A stretch of 5,596 bases of DNA from Desulfuromonas sp. SDB (GTDB taxonomy: Bacteria > SDB-A). Every line of letters begins with the position of its first letter. Position 1 is the first letter of the stretch. Positions 1-5,596 of this stretch are shown in pieces. Below the pieces are notes generated by a model. The model made no database searches and was not told the DNA's origin. It was given only the letters and a program-made list of their open reading frames with translations. Made by a program: the position numbers and the translations under genes. Location: contig LKUE01000377.1 of NCBI GenBank assembly GCA_001412365.1, forward strand, positions 1 through 5,596. Reading direction: 5' to 3'.

Positions 1-2644
1 TTTTAAAAAATAATTTCTTACAAAGTTGGAGGTATCTATTCAAATATCTGTCTGCCTGTTTTATATCATTCAACATCATATAGCTATATCCTAAATTTCC
101 GGTTTCAATTGCAATATCTACTTTGTTGTTTAATTTTTCAGCAATGGCAAGATCTTTAAGTTGATAAAAAACAGCCTTACTGAAATTATCCTGCTGAAAG
201 TATAAGCCGGCCATGTTGTTATAATAATATCCCAGTGCTTCTGATTTTTTGTCAGATAATTTGTTACATTGCTGTAGTTGTTTATTGAAAAATTTCTCAG
301 CTTCCTGAAAATTTCTTTGGTATAACTCAATTTCACCAAGACAACCGGTTATAACTGATTGTTTGTACAAATTATGAATTTTATTATATAAATATTGGGC
401 CGTCTGAAAATTTTTAAATGCAGAATTATAATCTCCGTCTAATTTACCTTGCTCTCCTAAATAATTATAACCATCAGCCTGATATCCGATATGGTTACAG
501 GTGGAGGCAAGTTTCAAAAGTTGTTGAGTTAAGTCTTTAACCTGTTTGTATTTACCCAGATACATTTCGACACTGACCAGATAATGTAAAACCTCTAATA
601 CATCTTCAATTTTAAAATCAGAACAAAGATTTTGTTTAAATAGTTTATAATATTTTTCAAGATAGACTTCAGCATTTTTAAAGTCATAGTTATTATGGGC
701 ATAAATTCCCGCTGATTTCAAATAATACCTGTATTTTTCAATTGTTTCGGATTGTCGGTAGTGTTCAACTAAATCATAAAGGTAATTATTGATAACATCA
801 GAACCGGACGCTTCTATTTCTTCAGCTATTTTTAAGTGTAAAATCTTTCGATTGTTCTTTAAAATTAAACTATAAATCACATTTCTGGTTATATTATGAA
901 CAAAATAATAAATTGATCTGTCGGTGGTGTGAAAAAATTCCAGTTCAACTAATTTTTCTAAAGTATTTTGTAGAGATTGAATTGGGTCAATTTTATTTAT
1001 AATCTCGGTTATCAACTCATATCTGAATTCAGATCCGAAAACTGAAGCAATTTGCAGTACCAGCTTGCTTTTTTCATCTAAGTTGTCGTAACGGGAAGTA
1101 ATTAATCCCTTGATTGAACGGGGAATTTCCATATCTTCAAATTTTTGTTTATCTTTACTTTCGGTATAAAGATAAAAAAATTCAACAACGAACAGAGGTA
1201 TTCCTTTTGATTTGTGAAACAATGATTTTTTTTGAGAGTTAGTAAATTTTTTTTCAGAATCAAGTGATTCAATCAGTTTTAAAGTTGTTGAGTAATCAAA
1301 AGGTTTTAAATCCATGGTCAACTGAAACGGTTTATTTAAATATCCTCCCCGGTTAACCGGGGTCTGGGATGAAAGTATTAGCAATAAATTGTATTTCACC
1401 GGATTATCATCGTAGGCAATAAATTCAGCCAAATAATCAAAGAACTTTTTAGATAATTCATCTAACTCTTGGTAATTATCTAATATAATAACTGCAGGTA
1501 ATTCATTTTTACCGGCTACACACAGTAGAATTAAGTCTTTAACTGTGGAAAATAATGACAGCCGATCATTATCAGAGGATTTTACCTGATCAGTCAACTG
1601 TTGACCTCTGAACAAGTTTATAATATTTTCAATGTCAATATTCATTGAAGTATGTTGATGAACATCTGATTTCAAAGTATTGATTTTAAACATAATTTGT
1701 TTTTTTATCTCAACTCCGGATGAGTTATCCTGGATATCAAAAATAGTTCTGAGAAAAGCTTTTAAACTTGAATAAGGAGTGGGATATTGAAATTGAGAAG
1801 TAAGTTTATATATAAAAGAATTGTTTTTATTGCTGATAAATTCATCTATTAATCTGGTTTTTCCTATTCCTGCTGAACCGGCAATAAACACCAATGGTTT
1901 AGCCTGAGATGATTTTTCTTTAAAATATTGATAGTTTTCATTTAGTTCTGATAATTCAGATTTTCTTCCCACAAATAAACTTCTGTTCAGGGGTAAATTA
2001 GATCTCAGCCTTTGTTTTACCAGGAATGTATTAACTGGTTTGGAAAATCCCTTTACTGGAATTAATCCATGTAATTCAAAACTGAACTTGTTTTTAACAA
2101 TGTCAACACAACTTTCAGGAAGCATAATTCTATTTAACGGCGCGTTTGATTCCATCCGGGAGGCAAGATTTACCGCGCTGCCGTAAACCGTGAAATCCCC
2201 TTCTCTTTTTTCTCCAATTTTACCAGTGGTTACCAGTCCAGTATTGATGCCGATTCTAATATCTAAGTGGAAATGGTGATTTATATTTTCAATAATGCGG
2301 TTAATATTTTTAAGATTTTCCAGCATCTTCAGGGCGCAGAGAATTGATCTTTCGGTGTCGTTAGCTGTTGCTTTTTTAGCTCCGAATAGAGCCATGATTA
2401 AATCACCTTCGTATTTATCCACATAACCGCCGTATTTTTTTACCGATTGGGTAAATATGAGCATGGTCTTATCCAGTAAAATTTTCAATTGCTCGGGATC
2501 TAAATTTTCAGAGAGATTGGTGAAACCTTTTATATCAGCAAATAATACAGTTACTTCTCTTCTTTCCCCTTCATAAAGCCGGATCTTCTGTGTATTTTTT
2601 TCCAGACTGGAATTATTAATAAGATTATCTAATTCTTTAAACAT
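1..2644 (-). CDS. Class III (IIIb-like) adenylate/guanylate cyclase with P-loop ATPase module and TPR-like C-terminus, partial at the left edge
   Basis: This protein probably makes cAMP from ATP in the cytosol under control of a large ATPase/TPR regulatory region. The frame runs 881 codons without a stop and leaves the window, so the C-terminus is missing. Residues 28-165 form the cyclase domain: metal ligands D37 (FADIKGF) and D81 (KYEGDLIMA), adenine-contacting K77, T152 at the second specificity position, and N159 and R163 (VNLASR). F224-VGR starts the ATPase module, with Walker A at 256-263 (GSAGIGKT) and Walker B VIIL-D389. D389 is followed by N390, where related proteins usually carry a second acid. 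GIPLFVVEF (481-489) and VHNITRNVIYSL (582-593) are the usual later motifs. From about residue 620, repeated helical pairs with G/Y/A spacing look like TPRs. I see no signal peptide or membrane segment. The order matches soluble adenylyl cyclases such as ADCY10, but with one cyclase domain. The ATG at 2644 is the first after an in-frame stop and has no clear Shine-Dalgarno. Fold and architecture are certain; cAMP rather than cGMP as product is inferred from K77/T152. Confidence 0.92.
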   Translation of the reverse strand, partial: MFKELDNLINNSSLEKNTQKIRLYEGERREVTVLFADIKGFTNLSENLDPEQLKILLDKTMLIFTQSVKKYGGYVDKYEGDLIMALFGAKKATANDTERSILCALKMLENLKNINRIIENINHHFHLDIRIGINTGLVTTGKIGEKREGDFTVYGSAVNLASRMESNAPLNRIMLPESCVDIVKNKFSFELHGLIPVKGFSKPVNTFLVKQRLRSNLPLNRSLFVGRKSELSELNENYQYFKEKSSQAKPLVFIAGSAGIGKTRLIDEFISNKNNSFIYKLTSQFQYPTPYSSLKAFLRTIFDIQDNSSGVEIKKQIMFKINTLKSDVHQHTSMNIDIENIINLFRGQQLTDQVKSSDNDRLSLFSTVKDLILLCVAGKNELPAVIILDNYQELDELSKKFFDYLAEFIAYDDNPVKYNLLLILSSQTPVNRGGYLNKPFQLTMDLKPFDYSTTLKLIESLDSEKKFTNSQKKSLFHKSKGIPLFVVEFFYLYTESKDKQKFEDMEIPRSIKGLITSRYDNLDEKSKLVLQIASVFGSEFRYELITEIINKIDPIQSLQNTLEKLVELEFFHTTDRSIYYFVHNITRNVIYSLILKNNRKILHLKIAEEIEASGSDVINNYLYDLVEHYRQSETIEKYRYYLKSAGIYAHNNYDFKNAEVYLEKYYKLFKQNLCSDFKIEDVLEVLHYLVSVEMYLGKYKQVKDLTQQLLKLASTCNHIGYQADGYNYLGEQGKLDGDYNSAFKNFQTAQYLYNKIHNLYKQSVITGCLGEIELYQRNFQEAEKFFNKQLQQCNKLSDKKSEALGYYYNNMAGLYFQQDNFSKAVFYQLKDLAIAEKLNNKVDIAIETGNLGYSYMMLNDIKQADRYLNRYLQLCKKLFFK
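1347..1362. repeat. Perfect 16-bp palindrome inside the cyclase/ATPase gene
   Basis: CCCCGGTTAACCGGGG is its own reverse complement over all 16 bases. It encodes part of the TPVNRGGY segment of the ATPase module on the minus strand. It is G+C-rich compared with its surroundings. It has no loop, so it is more likely a protein-binding-type dyad or a chance product of the CCGG-rich style of this genome than an RNA hairpin. Confidence 0.6.
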
Positions 2645-2738
2645 ATAATAGAATTTCCGGAATAATTAACTTAATATTATTAATTTTAAAAAAATTGACT
2701 GAATACAATAATACAATTAAACTCAAAATTTTATAATT
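2645..2738. promoter_or_regulatory. Divergent intergenic region between the cyclase gene and the PLP-enzyme gene
   Basis: This 94-base spacer is very AT-rich and separates two genes transcribed away from each other, so it must hold both promoters. I see no strong operator, riboswitch or hairpin. The only inverted repeat is a short AT-only one (AATTAA at 2664-2669 and TTAATT at 2680-2685), which such composition can give by chance. Neither gene has a Shine-Dalgarno in it. I cannot place a convincing promoter for the minus-strand gene. Confidence 0.6.
2695..2723 (+). promoter_or_regulatory. Candidate sigma-70-like promoter for the PLP-enzyme operon
   Basis: TTGACT (2695-2700) matches the -35 consensus at five of six positions. 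TAAACT (2718-2723) lies 17 bases downstream and matches the -10 consensus at four of six. Transcription would begin near 2730, giving a leader of about ten bases before the ATG at 2739, which fits the missing Shine-Dalgarno. In such AT-rich DNA chance matches are common, and a Bacteroidota-type sigma factor would use a different consensus (TTTG / TAnnTTTG), which I do not see here. Confidence 0.25.
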
Positions 2739-4211
2739 ATGAACCAGACTTTAGAACAATATTTTTCTAATTACCGAAAAAACATAATTGGTTTAAATTA
2801 TAAATTTAAAACTCCTTTTGGTTCAAAGCAAATACTTTATGCGGATTGGGCTGCCAGCGGAAGGTTATACCGGCCCATTGAACAGAAATTAATTGATGAT
2901 TTCGGTCCCTTTGTAGCCAATACCCATACTGAAACTACAGTTACCGGAACTTTGATGACCAGGGCTTATCATTACGCTCAAAAGTTCATTAAAGAACATG
3001 TCAATGCAGGTCCGGATGACCGGATTATAAATTTCGGATCGGGAATGACCGGTGTGGTTTCTAAATTTCAGAGAATTCTGGGATTGAAGTTATGCGATAA
3101 ATTTTACCGGTATATCAATATTCCGGAATCGGATAGACCGGTGGTTTTCTTAACCCATATGGAGCACCATTCCAACCAAACTACCTGGCTGGAGACAATA
3201 TGTGACGTGGAAATTATAAATGCTGATAACCAAGGTCTGCCCGATTTAAATCACTTTGAACATCTATGTAATAAATATAACAACCGGAAATTAAAAATTG
3301 CTTCAGTTACCGCTTGTTCAAATGTGACCGGTATTCAAAATGATATATATTCAATTGCGGAAATCATTCACCGCTATCAGGGATTGTGTTTTGTGGATTA
3401 TGCCTGTTCCGCTCCTTATGTGGCTATTGATATGCACCCCCAAAATTCAAAACAGTGCTTGGACGCGGTATTTTTCTCTCCCCATAAATTTTTAGGAGGA
3501 CCTGGCTCGGCAGGAATATTGATTTTCAACCGTCAATTATATGACCGCGAAATTCCAGATCAACCGGGAGGAGGGACAGTCGCCTGGACTAATCCCTGGG
3601 GGCAGCACAAATTCTTTGACGACATTGAAATTCGAGAGGATGGAGGTACTCCTGCTTTCCTTCAGACGATCAAGGCATCTTTAGCGGTTAAACTGAAAGA
3701 GCAGATGGGTATTGATAATATATTAAAGCGGGAGCATTACCTGGTCGAAAAATTATTTAAAGCACTAAGTTCAATAGATCAGATTACTATTCTTCAACAG
3801 AATCTTCCTAACAGGCTGGGAGTGATATCTTTTAATATCAGAGGACTGCATTATAATTTAGGAGTAAAGCTGTTAAATGATCTCTATGGGATCCAATCCC
3901 GGGGAGGATGTTCTTGCGCGGGAACCTATGGACATTATCTTTTAGGTCTGGATAAAAAGAAATCCCAGAAATTTACCGAAAAAATAAATAACGGAGATCT
4001 ATCATTGAAACCCGGCTGGATCAGAGTTTCCCTTCATCCTACCATCACTGACCAGGAGGTTGATTTTATATTGGATGCAGTTGAAAATATTGCCAGAAAT
4101 TACCATAAATATCAGAGTGAATACAGTTATAGTTCTGCCACCAATGAGTACACTCATATAAATTTCAAACCAGAGGATACCGATAAAATTATAAACCGCT
4201 GGTTTAGGTAA
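2739..4211 (+). CDS. Aminotransferase class V-fold PLP-dependent enzyme (cysteine desulfurase/SufS-like family)
   Basis: This 490-residue protein is a cytosolic fold-type I PLP enzyme. ADWAASGRLYRPIE (35-48) matches the N-terminal motif of class V enzymes. G100-SGMT is the likely phosphate-binding turn, and H143-H144 in HMEHHSN corresponds to the PLP-stacking histidine region of SufS. D220 in VDYACSAP should bind the pyridine nitrogen, and K250 in SPHKFLGGPG should form the Schiff base. R388-GGCSCAG aligns with the SufS active-site loop and puts C393 at the catalytic cysteine, with C391 as an extra one. R429 (WIRVSLHPT) matches the substrate-carboxylate arginine. The Gln that follows DxA in SufS is C223 here. 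At 490 residues it is longer than SufS (about 406), with extra sequence around 120-135 and at the C-terminus. I recall close homologues in Flavobacteria-type genomes with no established function, so sulfur mobilisation from cysteine is plausible but unproven. No Suf/Isc scaffold gene is adjacent. It starts at ATG 2739 without a Shine-Dalgarno and is followed after 19 bases by the next gene. Confidence 0.93.
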   Translation: MNQTLEQYFSNYRKNIIGLNYKFKTPFGSKQILYADWAASGRLYRPIEQKLIDDFGPFVANTHTETTVTGTLMTRAYHYAQKFIKEHVNAGPDDRIINFGSGMTGVVSKFQRILGLKLCDKFYRYINIPESDRPVVFLTHMEHHSNQTTWLETICDVEIINADNQGLPDLNHFEHLCNKYNNRKLKIASVTACSNVTGIQNDIYSIAEIIHRYQGLCFVDYACSAPYVAIDMHPQNSKQCLDAVFFSPHKFLGGPGSAGILIFNRQLYDREIPDQPGGGTVAWTNPWGQHKFFDDIEIREDGGTPAFLQTIKASLAVKLKEQMGIDNILKREHYLVEKLFKALSSIDQITILQQNLPNRLGVISFNIRGLHYNLGVKLLNDLYGIQSRGGCSCAGTYGHYLLGLDKKKSQKFTEKINNGDLSLKPGWIRVSLHPTITDQEVDFILDAVENIARNYHKYQSEYSYSSATNEYTHINFKPEDTDKIINRWFR

Positions 4212-4230
4212 TAAAATCCGTTTATCTGAC

Positions 4231-5034
4231 ATGGTCAAAGATATATCCACCATTAACTCAAGCCTGGTGTTCACCTCAGCCAACTCAGCTTTTCAGTTGA
4301 GTAATTTGAAGACGATGCTTAGAAGCTTAAGGTCTTTTGGCGGAGAAATTTCAAAAATTCCAGTTATCATTTTTGTTCCCGAAAATTCTTTACCAGACGA
4401 AATATATGAAAATTTTACCCCGGTAAAGGTGTTTAAAATTGAACCGGCTAATTTTAAGTTCTTCTTTCAGTTAAAAGTCAAGGCGGCAGCTCAATCTGAA
4501 AAATTATGCGGAAAGGATTCTGGCAGTTTAATTTGGCTGAGTTCCAACTGTTTAATTTTAAAACCTCCTCTGGATTTTATTTTAGACAATCAATTCCATG
4601 CTGCCTTCCGTCCTGTTCATATAAAAAACATCGGTTTGTCTTCCTCTCAACCAGTGGATGGTTTTTGGAATGAAATATATAGGCGGGTAGGGGTTAGTGA
4701 AATTGGATATGAAGTTACTTCCCTGCTGGGAAATGAAAATCTTAGACCTTATTTTAACACTCACTGGTTTAGTATTAATTCCAAGTTGGGGATTTTAAAC
4801 AAATGGGAACAAATTTTTGTTGAATTGATAAATGATAATATATTCATTGAAAATCACTGCAATGATCAGCAACATCAAATATTTCTTCATCAGGCGATAT
4901 TAAGTGCATTGATAACTAAATATATTCCCCGAGAAAAGCTCAGGATTTTAGATGCCGGCTACAGCTATCCCTTGCATTTTCAAGATAAGTTAAAAACTCA
5001 TGATTTATTTAAAAGCCTGGAAGAGATGGTTTGA
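4231..5034 (+). CDS. Nucleotide-diphospho-sugar transferase-like (GT-A fold) protein lacking the DxD motif
   Basis: This 267-residue soluble protein has no signal peptide or membrane segment. Its pattern resembles GT-A-fold glycosyltransferases. A first strand and helix, LVFTSANSAFQLSNLKTMLRS (12-32), is followed by a second strand, PVIIFVPE (44-51). The strand SLIWLSSNCLILKPP (99-113) sits where such enzymes read WLDxDxLVL. Next come AAFRPVHIKNIG (124-135), PVDGFWNEIYRRVG (141-154) and RPYFNTHWFSIN (172-183), the last resembling the acceptor-side Y-F-N segment. Families with the RPVxxKNIG and FW..IY segments are, from memory, mostly unnamed bacterial proteins. Here the DxD metal-binding acids are replaced by S104-S105-N106, so it may be metal-independent, a binding protein, or inactive. 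It begins 19 bases after the PLP-enzyme stop on the same strand, which suggests cotranscription. The ATG at 4231 has no Shine-Dalgarno and no better in-frame start lies upstream. Fold assignment is by eye only; function is unknown. Confidence 0.85.
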   Translation: MVKDISTINSSLVFTSANSAFQLSNLKTMLRSLRSFGGEISKIPVIIFVPENSLPDEIYENFTPVKVFKIEPANFKFFFQLKVKAAAQSEKLCGKDSGSLIWLSSNCLILKPPLDFILDNQFHAAFRPVHIKNIGLSSSQPVDGFWNEIYRRVGVSEIGYEVTSLLGNENLRPYFNTHWFSINSKLGILNKWEQIFVELINDNIFIENHCNDQQHQIFLHQAILSALITKYIPREKLRILDAGYSYPLHFQDKLKTHDLFKSLEEMV

Positions 5035-5060
5035 CCGGTATATGAGGGAAAATTTCATTA

Positions 5061-5079
5061 TCCAGATTCATTATCTGGA
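5061..5079 (+). repeat. Perfect 7-bp inverted repeat (hairpin 1)
   Basis: TCCAGAT (5061-5067) and ATCTGGA (5073-5079) pair perfectly around the 5-base loop TCATT. No T-run follows on the plus strand, so it does not look like a canonical intrinsic terminator. It begins 27 bases after the stop codon of the glycosyltransferase-like gene, where an attenuating or 3'-end-stabilising hairpin would be expected. Confidence 0.5.
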
Positions 5080-5099
5080 ATTCAGGTAAATACTGAATT
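5079..5099 (+). repeat. Perfect 7-bp inverted repeat (hairpin 2)
   Basis: AATTCAG (5079-5085) and CTGAATT (5093-5099) pair perfectly around a 7-base loop. It shares one base with hairpin 1, so both stems could stack but not both form to full length. The following sequence is A/T-mixed rather than a T-run, so terminator function is uncertain. Confidence 0.45.
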
Positions 5100-5139
5100 A
5101 AATAAATGGTTTCAAAATATTATGAATTGATGGCTTTCT

Positions 5140-5145
5140 AGGAGG
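5140..5145 (+). promoter_or_regulatory. Strong Shine-Dalgarno for the signal-peptide protein
   Basis: AGGAGG lies 7 bases before the ATG at 5153 and fixes that start. It is the only full Shine-Dalgarno in front of a gene in this window; the other three genes start without one. Confidence 0.8.
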
Positions 5146-5152
5146 TAGAGAT

Positions 5153-5596
5153 ATGTTGAATAAATTAAATTTAATTACTGCATTACTTATTCATTTATCG
5201 GTGAATATTTTCAGTCAAGCAGGAGACCAGCGGTACAATCAAGCGTTAGATGCTGAAAACAATTGTCAATACACTGCTGCAATTAATTTATACACTCAAG
5301 CCAGAGAGTTATACCAGGAAGAAAACAATCTGATTAAAGCAAATCAGTGCAGATATAATATTTTTCATATTAACCGCCTCACTGTTGAATTTCCATACAG
5401 TGAAAATCAAATGTTGACTATGCTGAGACAGGAATTTCCACAAACTTCTGATTATCAATTGCATGAGTGGATGGAGATGAATGATGTGGAACGGATATAT
5501 TTTGACAATCAATGGCATTATTATGAGGATTTTATAAAAAACATCTATTACCGCAATCTGGAATTGATCCAAGCAAAAAAAGTTAATGATCCCTTT
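5153..5596 (+). CDS. Exported protein with N-terminal signal peptide, unknown function, partial at the right edge
   Basis: The first 148 codons of a larger protein are visible; the frame is open to the window end. Residues 1-23 form a Sec signal peptide: K4 gives the charged N-region, residues 5-20 are the hydrophobic core, and FSQA-G (20-24) is a likely signal peptidase I site, so the product is probably periplasmic or secreted. The mature N-terminus (about 27-70) is helical and TPR-like (YNQALDAENNCQYTAAINLY, then ARELYQEENN). Residues about 95-140 read as WMEMNDVERIYFDNQWHYYE followed by FIKNIYYRNLELI. This resembles the segment preceding the catalytic core in some bacterial transglutaminase-like proteins, where a short helix and an 'IDG..YF' strand precede an N-L/R-N motif. 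That link is a weak impression, since no catalytic Cys-His-Asp region is in the window. Start choice rests on the AGGAGG seven bases upstream and the signal peptide; an in-frame stop lies at 5123. It follows the glycosyltransferase-like gene after a 118-base spacer with hairpins. Confidence 0.8.
   Translation, partial: MLNKLNLITALLIHLSVNIFSQAGDQRYNQALDAENNCQYTAAINLYTQARELYQEENNLIKANQCRYNIFHINRLTVEFPYSENQMLTMLRQEFPQTSDYQLHEWMEMNDVERIYFDNQWHYYEDFIKNIYYRNLELIQAKKVNDPF

Larger units (their letters stand above)
5035..5152. other. Intergenic spacer with paired hairpins and ribosome binding site
   Basis: This 118-base stretch follows the stop of the glycosyltransferase-like gene and ends at the ATG of the next gene on the same strand. 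It contains two adjacent perfect inverted repeats (5061-5079 and 5079-5099) and an AGGAGG near the end. I see no convincing -35/-10 pair. The length and the hairpins suggest the downstream gene is at least partly independent of the upstream pair. Confidence 0.6.

Noticed and set aside
130-339. Short minus-strand reading frame of 69 codons
   Set aside because: It lies wholly inside the TPR-coding part of the cyclase gene in another frame of the same strand and has no recognisable protein features.
1-2644. Possible frameshift or decay in the long cyclase gene
   Set aside because: Walker A, cyclase and TPR motifs all fall in one frame, and reading residues codon by codon through the cyclase and ATPase parts showed no internal stop.
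2732-2737. Perfect TATAAT just before the ATG of the PLP-enzyme gene
   Set aside because: As a -10 element it would start transcription inside the coding region, and no -35 hexamer lies at the right distance; AT-rich chance match.
4002-4283. Minus-strand reading frame of 93 codons across the junction of the PLP-enzyme and glycosyltransferase-like genes
   Set aside because: It is antisense to two well-supported genes and shows no family resemblance or ribosome binding site.
4582-4764. Minus-strand reading frame of 60 codons
   Set aside because: It is antisense to the glycosyltransferase-like gene, whose conserved segments lie in the same place.
5042-5089. 15-codon open frame starting ATGAGG in the 118-base spacer
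   Set aside because: It has no ribosome binding site, is too short to judge, and overlaps both hairpins, which better explain the sequence.
5309-5572. Minus-strand reading frame of 87 codons, hydrophobic in parts
   Set aside because: It is antisense to the exported-protein gene, which has a signal peptide and a strong ribosome binding site. The hydrophobic look comes from reading AT-rich codons in reverse.

Overview
The window holds four protein-coding genes and very little else. It reads as a moderately AT-rich bacterial chromosome segment (about one third G+C by eye). Three of the four genes lack a clear Shine-Dalgarno sequence, and the best preserved enzyme resembles a class V aminotransferase family I know mainly from Bacteroidota. 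Together these suggest Bacteroidota or a neighbouring FCB-type lineage. The strong AGGAGG in front of the fourth gene is unusual for Bacteroidota, so a relative outside that phylum is equally possible. I see no mobile element, tRNA, rRNA or CRISPR.

Left half (1-2644, minus strand): one long reading frame, cut by the left edge. It encodes a cytosolic signalling protein with an N-terminal class III nucleotide cyclase domain, a P-loop ATPase module in the middle and a TPR-like helical C-terminus. This is the layout of soluble adenylyl cyclases. The cyclase residues are all present, and a Thr at the substrate-specificity position is the class IIIb signature.

Right half (2739-5034, plus strand): a divergent pair probably forming an operon. 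The first gene encodes a 490-residue PLP enzyme of the aminotransferase class V / cysteine desulfurase-like fold. After 19 bases comes a 267-residue protein resembling a GT-A-fold nucleotide-diphospho-sugar transferase that has lost the DxD metal motif. A 94-base AT-rich spacer separates this pair from the cyclase gene and must carry both promoters.

Right end (5035-5596): a 118-base spacer with two adjacent perfect 7-bp hairpins and a strong ribosome binding site, followed by the first 148 codons of a signal-peptide-bearing protein cut by the right edge.

A cAMP-type signal enzyme transcribed away from a PLP enzyme and a glycosyltransferase-like partner is suggestive, but nothing in the sequence proves a shared pathway. 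I found no clear evidence of a complete, previously undescribed system. The best candidates for novelty are the PLP enzyme with its degenerate glycosyltransferase-like neighbour, and the ATPase module with an altered Walker B.
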